In this document: one piece after another, positions 1 to 9,614 of the stretch
How the letters are laid out: every line of letters starts with the position of its first letter
Numbering within the stretch: position 1 is the stretch's first letter
Assembly: GCA_946482615.1 (NCBI GenBank)
Contig: CAMLSF010000023.1
Coordinates: 1-33,240, forward strand
Source of the DNA: an uncultured Chromatiaceae bacterium
Lineage (GTDB): Bacteria > Pseudomonadota > Gammaproteobacteria > Enterobacterales > Alteromonadaceae
Length of the DNA: 33,240 nucleotides
Direction of reading: 5' to 3'
Program-made: the position numbers and the translations under genes
The notes under the pieces: generated by a model
Database searches by the model: none
What the model saw: only the letters and a program-made list of their open reading frames with translations
Told to the model about the DNA's origin: nothing

Positions 1-2375
1 GGGCTTTTTGTAGTGGGTTTGCGGGACGCTGGTTTTTTCGCTGCAGGCTTTTTACCCACTGGTTTCTTACCCGCTTTGCCTGGTGCTGTCTGTTCAACAC
101 CAGCTTTACGGGCACCTTTTTTACGCATTGAGGCTTTTTCTTCCGCTGGTGTCATCGCAGCTTTTTTACTGGCGTTGATTTTGCGATTCGACGTAGTACG
201 TTTTTCCATGCCCACTATGCCTAAATCAATTTTGCGCGCTTCCAGATTGACCGCCAGCACTTTGACTTCAATCAGGTCGCCCATACGGTATTGCACATTG
301 CTGTGCTCACCGCGCAGTACCTGACGCTCGGTATCAAAGTGGTAATAGTCATTTTGCAAGGAGGTGACATGCACTAAACCTTCGATGTACAGATCGGTGA
401 TACGGACAAACAAGCCAAAGTTAGTGACGGTAGAAACCACACCTTTAAAGCTATCGCCAATATGATCCTGCATATACTCACATTTCAGCCAGTCCGCTAC
501 TTCGCGGGTGGCATCGTCAGCACGGCGTTCTGTCATTGAACATTGTTCACCCAAAGGATGAATTTGTTTTTCAGTGTAAGCTTTAGCTCCCGTGACCTTC
601 TGCCCCTGAGTCTGCAAAATGGCTTTGATAGCCCGGTGCAATACCAGATCCGGATAACGCCGGATAGGCGAGGTAAAGTGGGCATAAGCTTCCAGTGCCA
701 GACCAAAGTGCCCCAGGTTATCGCCCTGATACACAGCCTGCTTCATTGAACGCAGCATAGTGGTTTCAATCAGCTCTTTATCCGGTCTGTCCTGCAGTTT
801 TTGCAACGTCAGCATCAGATCCAAAGGCGTGGGCTCTGGCGGCAGATTGGCTTCTATACCTAATTCAGCCAGAAAACGTCTGAAGTTAGCAAAACGGTCA
901 CCATCCGGCCGTTCATGCACACGAAACAGCGCAAAAGCTTCATGTTTTTCAATCAGCTTAGCGGCCGACACGTTGGCTAAAATCATACATTCTTCAATGA
1001 TCTTATGCGCTTCGTTGCGGTGAATGGGCACTATCTGTTCAATTTTACGATGGCTGTTAAAGATAAAACGGGTTTCGACCGTTTCAAATTCAATAGCCCC
1101 CCGCTCAGCCCGTACTTTCGCCATTTGTTTGTACAGCGAATACAGGTTGTCGATATTGGTTAAGTTGGCTTCGTACTGCTGACGTAACTTCGGATCGCCT
1201 TCTAAGATGGCGTGCACTTTGTTATAGGTCAGACGGGCACTGGAGTGCATCACAGCTTCATAAAACTGATAACCATCCAACTTACCTTGTTTGCTGATAT
1301 GCATTTCAGCGACAAAACAAAGCCGGTCTGTATGTGGATTCAGTGAACATAAACCGTTGGATAACACTTCGGGCAGCATAGGAACCACATGGTCCGGGAA
1401 ATACACCGAGTTACCACGGTCCAGCGCTTCTTTATCCAGCGGCGTATCGGGCTGCACATAAGCACTGACATCCGCAATGGCGACCCATAAATGCCAGCCA
1501 CCATCGGCTTTGCGCTCACAGTAGACCGCATCATCAAAGTCTCGGGCATCTTCACCATCTATGGTGATTAAACCCAATTGAGTTAAATCAACACGGCCAG
1601 CTTTAGCTTCTTCCGGTACTTCGGTGCCATAACCAGCGACCTGCTGTTCAACAGCTTTGGAAAACTCATGGGGGATCTGATGGTTACGAATAGCGATTTC
1701 GATTTCCATACCAGGCGCCATATGTTCGCCCAGCACTTCAATCACTTTACCTACCGCATTGACTCTTTTGCTTGGCCTTTGGCTAATCTCCACCAACACC
1801 ACCTGACCATGACGCGCAGCGCCTTCTTCACCTGGTGGTATCACAATATCCTGACTCAGACGTGGATCATCTGGCACCACCACGCCTAAAGCAAAATCTT
1901 TAAAGTAACGGCCTACTATAGGTTCATTGCGGGCTTCTAAAATGCGGACTATACGGGCTTCAATTTTGTCACGGCTGGCAAAATCACTTTTTGACGCCAG
2001 CACCACGTCGCCATGCAGCAGACGTTTCATTTCAAAATTCGGAATAAACCAGTCCGGGCCCCCTTGTTCCAGCTTTAAAAAGCCAAAACCATCACGGTGC
2101 CCTAACACAGTACCTTTGACTAAATCCAGGTCGTCGACCAGACCATAACGTTTGCTCTTGTTAAACAGCAACTGGCCGTCACGTTCCATGGCACGCAGGC
2201 GTTTTTTCAGCGCAAACAGCGCTTCATCGTCTGTCAGCTTTAATTCAGCGGCTAACTCTTCAAAGTAGGCAGGTTGTTGCCGCTGCTTTAAGTGTTCGAG
2301 GATAAATTCCCGGCTTGGGATGGGGTTTTCATATTTTTCTTGCTCACGCGCAAGATGCGGATCTTTGACCGTCAT
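1..2375 (-). CDS. rnr: Ribonuclease R, 3' end outside window
   Basis: Processive 3'-to-5' exoribonuclease of the RNB family, which degrades structured RNA and takes part in rRNA and tmRNA quality control. Read on the minus strand from ATG at 2375-2373, the frame stays open for 791 codons to the window edge, so only the last few residues are missing; E. coli RNase R is about 813 residues. The order is an N-terminal helix-turn-helix, cold-shock-like domains, the RNB catalytic core with its acidic cluster (DGEDARDFDDAV, encoded near 1530-1570), an S1 domain (GVVSTVTNFGLFV), then a tail rich in Lys, Ala and Pro with repeated KKP units. The missing stop reflects the window boundary, not a broken gene. 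It follows motX by 57 bases with no clear terminator between, so co-transcription is possible. Family assignment is firm. Confidence 0.96.
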   Translation of the reverse strand, partial: MTVKDPHLAREQEKYENPIPSREFILEHLKQRQQPAYFEELAAELKLTDDEALFALKKRLRAMERDGQLLFNKSKRYGLVDDLDLVKGTVLGHRDGFGFLKLEQGGPDWFIPNFEMKRLLHGDVVLASKSDFASRDKIEARIVRILEARNEPIVGRYFKDFALGVVVPDDPRLSQDIVIPPGEEGAARHGQVVLVEISQRPSKRVNAVGKVIEVLGEHMAPGMEIEIAIRNHQIPHEFSKAVEQQVAGYGTEVPEEAKAGRVDLTQLGLITIDGEDARDFDDAVYCERKADGGWHLWVAIADVSAYVQPDTPLDKEALDRGNSVYFPDHVVPMLPEVLSNGLCSLNPHTDRLCFVAEMHISKQGKLDGYQFYEAVMHSSARLTYNKVHAILEGDPKLRQQYEANLTNIDNLYSLYKQMAKVRAERGAIEFETVETRFIFNSHRKIEQIVPIHRNEAHKIIEECMILANVSAAKLIEKHEAFALFRVHERPDGDRFANFRRFLAELGIEANLPPEPTPLDLMLTLQKLQDRPDKELIETTMLRSMKQAVYQGDNLGHFGLALEAYAHFTSPIRRYPDLVLHRAIKAILQTQGQKVTGAKAYTEKQIHPLGEQCSMTERRADDATREVADWLKCEYMQDHIGDSFKGVVSTVTNFGLFVRITDLYIEGLVHVTSLQNDYYHFDTERQVLRGEHSNVQYRMGDLIEVKVLAVNLEARKIDLGIVGMEKRTTSNRKINASKKAAMTPAEEKASMRKKGARKAGVEQTAPGKAGKKPVGKKPAAKKPASRKPTTKS

Positions 2376-2432
2376 GTTTTCTCTTTTTTACTCATTCAGC
2401 CTGCAGTGTAGCAGTCGCAGGTGAATTTTTCA

Positions 2433-3050
2433 CTACAATGGCCTTTTGGCCCTCGTTAGCGCAGCGCCCGGCATTTTATTCGCCAGCTGAGCTAACAGCT
2501 GTTGCACCTGTTGGTGCGTTTTAGTGTCGGCGATCACAGAGTGATGCAGCCAACGGTAACAATCTTCCATATCCAAAGGACTGGCGTCGCCTTTAATTAA
2601 CATTTGGGCAAAGCGTATTTGCGCTTTTAAATTGCCTAAACCTGCAGCTTCACGCAGATAGATCACTGCTTTGTTGTTGTCCTGCTGCACAAAACGGCCG
2701 GTATGATAATAACGCCCTACTTGTTCCAGCGCTTCAGGTAAGCCCTGAGACGCCGCTTGTTGCATTAAATCCCAGCCACGTTCGACATCTTTTTTTACAC
2801 AAACACCAAAGGCGAGCATATCACCATATAAAAACTGATAAGCCGGTACTTTCATTACATCGGCTCTGGCCTGAATATCACTGACCAGCTGACATTCGTC
2901 TTTTTGCACCCGCTGCAAATGGGTATTTTGTTTAATTAAATCCAGCAGTTCATCCTGAGTATACAGCTGCACTACCGCCACTTCCTGCGTTTTGGCAGGC
3001 AAACTAAGCAGCACAAGCACTGAACTTAAGACAAAAAAACAAAACTTCAT
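2433..3050 (-). CDS. motX: MotX, Na+-type polar flagellar motor protein (Sel1 repeats)
   Basis: Periplasmic component of the T ring of Na+-driven polar flagella, needed with MotY to hold the PomAB stator. The 205-residue protein opens with a signal peptide (about residues 1-21, hydrophobic core followed by PAKTQE). It then has the MotX-like stretch LYTQDELLDLIKQNTHLQ, and Sel1/TPR-like repeats at about 69-103, 105-139 and 141-176. Cysteines lie at 53, 84 and 164. The purA-motX-rnr neighbourhood matches Vibrio and Shewanella as I recall them, and this separates it from a generic Sel1 protein. The ATG is preceded by GGGG five bases upstream. No other motility gene lies in the window, so the Na+ motor is inferred from family knowledge. 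Confidence 0.88.
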   Translation of the reverse strand: MKFCFFVLSSVLVLLSLPAKTQEVAVVQLYTQDELLDLIKQNTHLQRVQKDECQLVSDIQARADVMKVPAYQFLYGDMLAFGVCVKKDVERGWDLMQQAASQGLPEALEQVGRYYHTGRFVQQDNNKAVIYLREAAGLGNLKAQIRFAQMLIKGDASPLDMEDCYRWLHHSVIADTKTHQQVQQLLAQLANKMPGAALTRAKRPL

Positions 3051-3070
3051 AGTTACCCCGGGTTATAGCC

Positions 3071-3096
3071 ATTTATCTGCAGATATTCAGATAAAT
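3071..3096. repeat. Inverted repeat upstream of motX
   Basis: A perfect 9-bp inverted repeat (ATTTATCTG, 8-base spacer, CAGATAAAT) ends 20 bases upstream of the motX start codon. It could be an operator or a 5'-leader hairpin; the sequence alone does not say which. Confidence 0.5.
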
Positions 3097-3099
3097 CCA

Positions 3100-3115
3100 T
3101 ACAAAAATCAGGCCA
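3100..3115 (-). promoter_or_regulatory. Possible sigma-54 promoter for motX
   Basis: On the minus strand TGGCCTG-N4-TTGTA resembles the -24/-12 element, with GG and the -12 dinucleotide ten bases apart. The -12 dinucleotide is GT instead of GC, which weakens it. Polar flagellar genes are often under sigma-54 or sigma-28, so it is plausible but unproven. Predicted initiation near 3089 would fall inside the inverted repeat at 3071-3096. Confidence 0.25.
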
Positions 3116-3126
3116 TCACAAAAGAC

Positions 3127-3263
3127 GGTGTTCTGACACCAGCTTATCCTGTTTAGTTCGCAGAGCAAAATAGCTCCTGCCCCCGGATAACAAAAAGGTC
3201 GGGAACCTTTTTGAACAACGCGCCAGCGTTGGCCTGGAAGGCATTTTACAGGATAGTAAAATG
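3127..3263. repeat. Run of short hairpins between purA and motX
   Basis: Four separate inverted repeats stand in a row: GGTGT/ACACC at 3127-3140, CAAAAAGGT/ACCTTTTTG at 3191-3213 (9-bp stem, 5-base loop), CAACGC/GCGTTG at 3216-3231 and CATTTTAC/GTAAAATG at 3242-3263. They sit just beyond the purA terminator hairpin. They may form a structured purA 3' end or motX leader; no known RNA family was recognised. Confidence 0.45.
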
Positions 3264-3264
3264 T

Positions 3265-3293
3265 AAAAAACGCTGCACAAGGCAGCGTTTTTT
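3265..3293 (-). terminator. Rho-independent terminator of purA
   Basis: CGCTGC and GCAGCG form a stem with a 5-base loop, flanked by an A run on one side and a T run on the other, so it can act on either strand. It begins 15 bases after the purA stop. Confidence 0.85.
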
Positions 3294-3307
3294 CTGTTTA
3301 CCGCAGA

Positions 3308-4642
<1,335 letters not shown>

Positions 4643-4678
4643 CTACCAAATTAACAACCAAAGTTCAGCGCGATTCGG

Positions 4679-4708
4679 AAAAAAAAACCAGATATTTTCT
4701 TTCTGGTT
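4679..4708 (-). terminator. Terminator after yjeT
   Basis: On the minus strand AACCAGA, a 9-base loop and TCTGGTT are followed by a run of nine T. It separates the PLP enzyme-yjeT unit from purA. Confidence 0.8.
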
Positions 4709-4739
4709 CTTTTTCAACAACTAAGAGGGACAAAAATAG

Positions 4740-4928
4740 CTAAGAGGCAAAGAAAAACAGCAGTAAAACTCCTGCGATGACCAGTATTCCACCCAGCTGT
4801 TGCATTTGAGCTGTGGGCTGTTCTGCGATTTTTTTAAGGTAAGAGCGCCATTTATTTGGAAATAACATAGGGCCCAGACCTTCGAGGATCAGAACCAATC
4901 CTAAAGCGGCCCACCAGTAGTCGGCCAT
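4740..4928 (-). CDS. yjeT: DUF2065 (YjeT-like) small inner-membrane protein
   Basis: A 62-residue protein with two hydrophobic segments (about residues 5-22 and 43-60) joined by a short basic loop with KWRSYLKKIAEQ. The sequence LGLVLILEGLGPMLFP is typical of the DUF2065/YjeT family, whose function is unknown. In E. coli yjeT also lies directly upstream of purA, which supports the call. Its ATG abuts the stop codon of the preceding PLP-enzyme gene, so the two are probably translated from one message ending at the 4679-4708 terminator. Confidence 0.9.
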   Translation of the reverse strand: MADYWWAALGLVLILEGLGPMLFPNKWRSYLKKIAEQPTAQMQQLGGILVIAGVLLLFFFAS

Positions 4929-6092
4929 TTAGCCAATCTCCTTCAGGCACTGAAGATTGTACTCCTGCGCATTGTGGTACAAGGCAAAACCAAAACGCAG
5001 CCGATCGCCGCGGTAATCCGTCATAATGCCCTGCTGTTTTAATGCAGCGGCAAGACGGGCCACCTCTTCGGCGGCAAAACGAAAGGTTAAAAACTGGCCT
5101 TGTTGCTGATTTTGTTTATCCAGCAGATGAGTACGATTGAGCAGTGGATGCTTCATTTCATCTAATAAAGCGAGAAAGGAGTGCTGTAAGCTTTGGATAT
5201 AAGCCTGCACTTTTTCGACCGTCAGGCCTTGCTGTTGGTATAACTCAAAGACCGCCAATACACGGTATAAAGCCGAACAATCCATAGTAGCGCCAGCAAA
5301 ACGATAGCCGTTGCTGGCGTATTGCACCTGGCCTTGTTTGGCATGGGCCAACTCGCCAAATTCAGCAAACCAGCCGGTATACATAGGTCTGTGTTCACTG
5401 CCTCGTGGCACTGCAAGAAAACAACAGCCTTCGCCACCTTGTGCATATTTATAACTGCCTGCCAGGTAAAAAATACGATCGGCTATGGCAGATAAATCGG
5501 TCGGTACCGCCATAAAACCATGGTAACCATCGACCACTATCATCGCATCCGTGATTTTATCCAGTGCCTGCACCAACGCAGTTAAGTCTTTAATACCTAC
5601 GCCAGAGTTAAAAAACACCTGACTGAAAAACACCAGATCTGTGTGCTGAGCCGCCACAGTGGCAGTAAAACGCTCTGGGAAAGTGGCAAAAGGTTCAGTC
5701 GGTACCCGGATAACATTGACGCAGTCTAATTCAGATAAGCGATTAATTTGGCGATGAAAACTATGGAACTCGCTGTCAGTTGTGACCACAGTCAAGGCTT
5801 TGGACCAGTCAAAGCAGCTGAATAACCGCATCACAAATTCGTGGGTATTGGGAGCAAACACAATTTGCTCAGGCGCAGCCAGCTTTAAAATACGGGCTAT
5901 ATGCTGTTGTACCGCAGGGACTTTTTCGTTAAATACCAGCTCCCATTTATCGTCCACTAGTCTCGCGCTGTCATCCCAGTAGGCCAAAGTGGCATCGCGG
6001 GTCACATCAGGCCAGTAGTGATGAGAATGGCAGGCAAAATGTTGTTTACCCGGGTTGGCATTTAAGAAGTGCTGATAAAACTGCTGATACAT
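4929..6092 (-). CDS. Class V aminotransferase fold, kynureninase-like PLP enzyme
   Basis: A 387-residue fold-type I PLP enzyme. The likely Schiff-base lysine is Lys215 in GSYKYAQGGEG, which resembles kynureninase GYKYLNGGPG. Asp188 in VVDGYHGF would contact the pyridine nitrogen, and the Arg residues of RGDRLRFGFALYHN near the C-terminus could bind substrate carboxylate. It is shorter than typical kynureninase (about 410-465 residues), and no other kynurenine-pathway gene is nearby, so I do not assign that activity. It could be a desulfurase-like or lyase-type member. The ATG has AAGGA seven bases upstream. It follows the hflC terminator and runs directly into yjeT. In E. coli and Vibrio as I recall them, nothing comparable stands between hflC and yjeT. 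Confidence 0.85.
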   Translation of the reverse strand: MYQQFYQHFLNANPGKQHFACHSHHYWPDVTRDATLAYWDDSARLVDDKWELVFNEKVPAVQQHIARILKLAAPEQIVFAPNTHEFVMRLFSCFDWSKALTVVTTDSEFHSFHRQINRLSELDCVNVIRVPTEPFATFPERFTATVAAQHTDLVFFSQVFFNSGVGIKDLTALVQALDKITDAMIVVDGYHGFMAVPTDLSAIADRIFYLAGSYKYAQGGEGCCFLAVPRGSEHRPMYTGWFAEFGELAHAKQGQVQYASNGYRFAGATMDCSALYRVLAVFELYQQQGLTVEKVQAYIQSLQHSFLALLDEMKHPLLNRTHLLDKQNQQQGQFLTFRFAAEEVARLAAALKQQGIMTDYRGDRLRFGFALYHNAQEYNLQCLKEIG

Positions 6093-6144
6093 ATAAAGAT
6101 CCTTGCATAAGACGCAGGCAGAGTAACCGAAAGCCCTCTAAAAG

Positions 6145-6170
6145 AAAAAGGCCCGCAGGGGCCTTTTTTT
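6145..6170 (-). terminator. Terminator of the hflX-hflK-hflC unit
   Basis: GGCCC-GCAG-GGGCC stem-loop flanked by A5 and T7, so it can work in both directions; on the minus strand it follows hflC by about 25 bases. Confidence 0.85.
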
Positions 6171-6194
6171 CATCAAAACAACGCTGATGTCAGC

Positions 6195-7082
6195 TTAGTT
6201 TTGCACTTTGTCCGACTTCATGTATCTGAAGAAATCGTTGTCCGGCTGCACAACCATCACGTCGTTTTTGTTCTGGAAGCTGTTTTTATAGGCTTCTAAA
6301 CTACGGACGAAGCTGTAGAACTCACTGTTTTTGCTGTACACATCTGCATAAACTTTGGCTGCAGCTGCATCCCCTTCACCACGTACAGTCCGTGAATTAC
6401 GCTCAGCATCAGCCACCATAATAGTCACACGGGCATCCACATCAGCTTTGATAATTTCAGACTGCTCCATACCACGGCTACGGTGTTCTTTGGCTACGGC
6501 AGTACGTTCAGCACGCATACGCTGGAAAATAGAGTTACTGATTTCATCAGGTAAATTGATTTTCTTCACGCGAACGTCAAGGATCTCAATACCTAACTCT
6601 TTTGAACCAGCGGCAGCCTGTTCCATAGCACGTTGCATCAGTTGAGTACGCTCGCCTGAGACAATTTCCTGAATAGTGCGGCTACCAAACTCAGTCCGTA
6701 AACCGTTGTTAATGTACTGTTTTAACAGCACTTCAGCCTGAGACAAATTACCGCCAGTCGACAAGAAATACTTGCCAAAATCGGCAATACGCCATTTGAC
6801 ATAACTGTCGACCAATAAGTCTTTTTTCTCGGCCGTTACAAAACGGTCTGACGACGGGTCAGCCAGAGTTTGAATACGGGCATCCAGTTTACGCACGTTT
6901 TCTATCAGCGGCATTTTGAAATGCAGGCCGGGTTCAAACACCCGAACAGCTTCAGCATCATCCCGTTGAATTTTACCAAAACGAATCACAATACCGCGTT
7001 CGCCTTCAGGCACCACAAAGACTGAAGACACCACAACAATACCCAGGATAGCAATTAAGGCTAATACTAAATTTTTCATCAC
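6195..7082 (-). CDS. hflC: HflC, FtsH modulator subunit (band 7/SPFH)
   Basis: Partner of HflK in the membrane complex that surrounds and modulates the FtsH protease. The 295-residue protein has an N-terminal membrane anchor (about 4-24) followed by VVPEGERGIVIRFGKI and the SPFH domain, then a long charged helical segment (about 180-260, with VADAERNSRTVRGEGDAAAAKVYA). It is shorter than E. coli HflC (334). The ATG lies immediately after the hflK stop, typical of the coupled hflK-hflC pair. Its C-terminus would sit on the periplasmic side. Confidence 0.95.
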   Translation of the reverse strand: MMKNLVLALIAILGIVVVSSVFVVPEGERGIVIRFGKIQRDDAEAVRVFEPGLHFKMPLIENVRKLDARIQTLADPSSDRFVTAEKKDLLVDSYVKWRIADFGKYFLSTGGNLSQAEVLLKQYINNGLRTEFGSRTIQEIVSGERTQLMQRAMEQAAAGSKELGIEILDVRVKKINLPDEISNSIFQRMRAERTAVAKEHRSRGMEQSEIIKADVDARVTIMVADAERNSRTVRGEGDAAAAKVYADVYSKNSEFYSFVRSLEAYKNSFQNKNDVMVVQPDNDFFRYMKSDKVQN

Positions 7083-8240
7083 TTAACCTCTGCCCGTTCT
7101 GGTGCTGTCAGCACGGCTTACTTCAGGACGCAGATCCGGAGTTCTGCTGTCAGTCCCATTGGTTCTGTTTGGAGCTAATGGATTCATCGCAGGAGCTTTG
7201 GTATCGCCACTGTTATTGATCATTTTGTCCAAAGGTAAATACATAATGTTATTACCGTTTTTCACATCAACCAGGACTTTGGAGCTGTTGCCATACACCT
7301 GTTCCATTGTTTCTAAGTACATACGGTCACGGGTAACTTGTGGCGCAGCCAGATATTCAGGTAACAATTTCTCGAAACGAGCCACTTCACCCTGAGCTTT
7401 TAACAGCGTCTGCTGTTTGTAGGCTTCAGCTTCCTGCATCATACGATTGACCTGGCCACGGGCACGGGGTTCAATCTCACGGGCATAAGCTTCAGCCTCA
7501 CGGATATAACGTTGTTCATCTTCCTGCGCTGCTATCGCATCATCAAAAGCTTCTTTCACTTCTTCTGGCGGACGGGCATCACGGAAGTTGACATCAACCA
7601 GTTCTAAACCCATGGCATATGGAGAAATAATTTGCTCTAACTCAGTTCTGGTATTTTGACGTATCACTTCACGGCCTTTGGTCAGCACGTCATCCATAAT
7701 GGAGTGACCTACTACATAACGTAAGGCTGCATCTGTGGCTTCACGTAAGCTGCTGTCGGCATCAACCACAGAGAACTTGTAAGCACGGGCGTCAAACACA
7801 CGGTACTGGATTTCGAAGGTGACACGGACCAGGTTTTGATCCTGAGTCAGCATAAAACCGTCTGTACGTAATGAGCGCACACTGGTGACGTCCACCGGAG
7901 TGACAGTATCAATAAAAGTCGGTTTCCAGTGAATACCAGGCATCACTTCGGAGTGGTATTGACCAAAACGTAAGATCAAACCCCGTTCTGATTCCTTAAT
8001 AGTGTAAAAACCACTAAAAGCCCAAACCAGTAAAGCAACCACCAGAATCAATACCAATGCGGCTGAGCCACCACTGTTATTGCTGTTGCTGCCGGTGTTT
8101 TTATTGCCACCAAAGATACCACCGAACTTTTTGCTTAAGTTACGGAAGACTTCATCTAAATCGGGCGGGCCCTGATCACGACCACCTTGTTTCCAGGGGT
8201 CGTTGTCTTTGCCATTATTGCCCGGCTCGTTCCAAGCCAT
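7083..8240 (-). CDS. hflK: HflK, FtsH modulator subunit (band 7/SPFH)
   Basis: Partner of HflC. The 385-residue protein begins with the family's Gly/Asn/Pro-rich cytoplasmic segment (MAWNEPGNNGKDNDPWKQGG), with an Asn/Gly/Ser stretch at about 46-59. A single membrane helix follows at about 60-79, then the SPFH domain (GFYTIKESERGLILRFGQY) and a coiled region with AEAYKQQTLLKAQGE. The C-terminus is Thr/Arg-rich and looks disordered. GGAG lies six bases before the ATG. It sits 71 bases after hflX and joins hflC without a gap, so hfq-hflX-hflK-hflC is likely one unit, as in E. coli. Confidence 0.95.
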   Translation of the reverse strand: MAWNEPGNNGKDNDPWKQGGRDQGPPDLDEVFRNLSKKFGGIFGGNKNTGSNSNNSGGSAALVLILVVALLVWAFSGFYTIKESERGLILRFGQYHSEVMPGIHWKPTFIDTVTPVDVTSVRSLRTDGFMLTQDQNLVRVTFEIQYRVFDARAYKFSVVDADSSLREATDAALRYVVGHSIMDDVLTKGREVIRQNTRTELEQIISPYAMGLELVDVNFRDARPPEEVKEAFDDAIAAQEDEQRYIREAEAYAREIEPRARGQVNRMMQEAEAYKQQTLLKAQGEVARFEKLLPEYLAAPQVTRDRMYLETMEQVYGNSSKVLVDVKNGNNIMYLPLDKMINNSGDTKAPAMNPLAPNRTNGTDSRTPDLRPEVSRADSTRTGRG

Positions 8241-8311
8241 GCTTCACTCCATCTCTAGTTGTGATATTGAAACTAATGTATCAAAAAAAGCTGAACACTG
8301 ACGATAAAAAA

Positions 8312-9598
8312 CTAAAAGCTGACTATATAGTTTTGTAACAGTCCATCACTTTGTTTGAGTAAACGTGCCCATTCAGCCTTTGATAAGGCGATTCTGAGCT
8401 GAGTCTCCCCCAGCTCTGTAAAAGATTCGGTCTGCACTGCAGAAAGTTCATGTAACCTGGCCCGCCACACGGCGGCATCTGCCGGCAGTTTTAAATCCAG
8501 TTGCATATAGTCATCCGCCAGTCGTTCCCGGATCACCTGCAATAACAACTCTATGCCTAACCCCTGCTTCGCAGAAATATAGACAGCTATGGGTTCGGCC
8601 TGTTCATTGTACTCTATACGGGCTTCTTGCTCAGTCTGGTCAATTTTATTAAACACCAATAACTGAGGCACCTGATCGGCGTCAATTTCGTGCAACACCA
8701 GTTGCACCTGTTTGATATTGTCCGCCATACGCTGGTCGGCCACATCTATCACATGCAGTTGCAAGTCCGCATCGCGACTTTCCTGCAAAGTGGATTTAAA
8801 AGCTGCAACCAGGTCATGAGGCAGATGCCGGATAAAACCCACAGTATCCGCGAAAATGAGAGAGCCAAACTCAGGCAGCTTCACTTGCCGCAGTGTTGGA
8901 TCTAAAGTCGCAAACAGCTGATCGGCGGCATACACATCGGCACTGGTCAGGCGATTAAATAAGGTAGATTTACCGGCGTTGGTGTAGCCAACTAAGGACA
9001 CCACAGGAATTTCAGCACGTTGCCTGGCTTTGCGGCCTTGCTCCCGTTGCTTACTGACTTTATCCAGCTTCAGTAACAAAGCTGTGATTTTATCCCGCAC
9101 TAAACGTCTGTCGGTTTCAAGACGGGTTTCACCCGGACCTCTCATGCCAATACCGCCTTTTTGCCGCTCAGCATTGTCCCAGCCACGCACTAAACGTGAC
9201 GACAAATGCTTCAGCTGAGCCAGTTCAACCTGCAACTTACCTTCGTAACTGCGGGCACGCTGGGCAAAAATATCCAGGATCAGAGTGGTGCGATCAATAA
9301 CCCGGCACTGACAAAGCAGTTCCAGGTTACGGGTTTGAGCCGGGGTTAAAGCGTGATTAAAAATAATCAGATCAACTTGTAGCTCAGCGACAGCTTGCGC
9401 TAGCTCTGCCGCTTTGCCACTGCCAAGAAAAAACTTAGCATCGATCGTACTACGGTTGGCCGTCATCACAGCACGTGATTCAACACCAGCCGAGGCCACA
9501 AGCATCTCCAGTTCATGCAAATCTTCACTGGCACTGTCTTGTGAAAGATAGATATGCACAAGGATCGCTTGCTCGGCCACCATTTCGCTGTCAAACAA
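8312..9598 (-). CDS. hflX: HflX, ribosome-splitting GTPase (TTG start)
   Basis: GTPase of the HflX/Obg class that binds 50S subunits and splits stalled ribosomes under stress. It has an N-terminal HflX domain (HALTPAQTRNLE, CRVIDRTTLILDIFAQRA), the linker GGIGMRGPGETRLETDRR, a P-loop GYTNAGKST at about residues 204-212, DTVGFIRHLPHDL as G3 and NKID as G4. The open frame extends 26 codons further upstream, but those codons lie in another frame of hfq and look unlike HflX. The TTG at 9598-9596 gives FDSE, aligning with the E. coli N-terminus MFDR, and a 428-residue protein (E. coli 426). GGGA lies about ten bases before it. An alternative ATG lies five codons further in. Confidence 0.93.
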   Translation of the reverse strand: MFDSEMVAEQAILVHIYLSQDSASEDLHELEMLVASAGVESRAVMTANRSTIDAKFFLGSGKAAELAQAVAELQVDLIIFNHALTPAQTRNLELLCQCRVIDRTTLILDIFAQRARSYEGKLQVELAQLKHLSSRLVRGWDNAERQKGGIGMRGPGETRLETDRRLVRDKITALLLKLDKVSKQREQGRKARQRAEIPVVSLVGYTNAGKSTLFNRLTSADVYAADQLFATLDPTLRQVKLPEFGSLIFADTVGFIRHLPHDLVAAFKSTLQESRDADLQLHVIDVADQRMADNIKQVQLVLHEIDADQVPQLLVFNKIDQTEQEARIEYNEQAEPIAVYISAKQGLGIELLLQVIRERLADDYMQLDLKLPADAAVWRARLHELSAVQTESFTELGETQLRIALSKAEWARLLKQSDGLLQNYIVSF

Positions 9599-9614
9599 GC
9601 TTAAGAATTCCCGG

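Noticed and set aside
4929..6092. Calling the PLP enzyme KynU
   Set aside because: It is shorter than kynureninase, has no kynurenine-pathway neighbours, and fold similarity alone does not fix the substrate.
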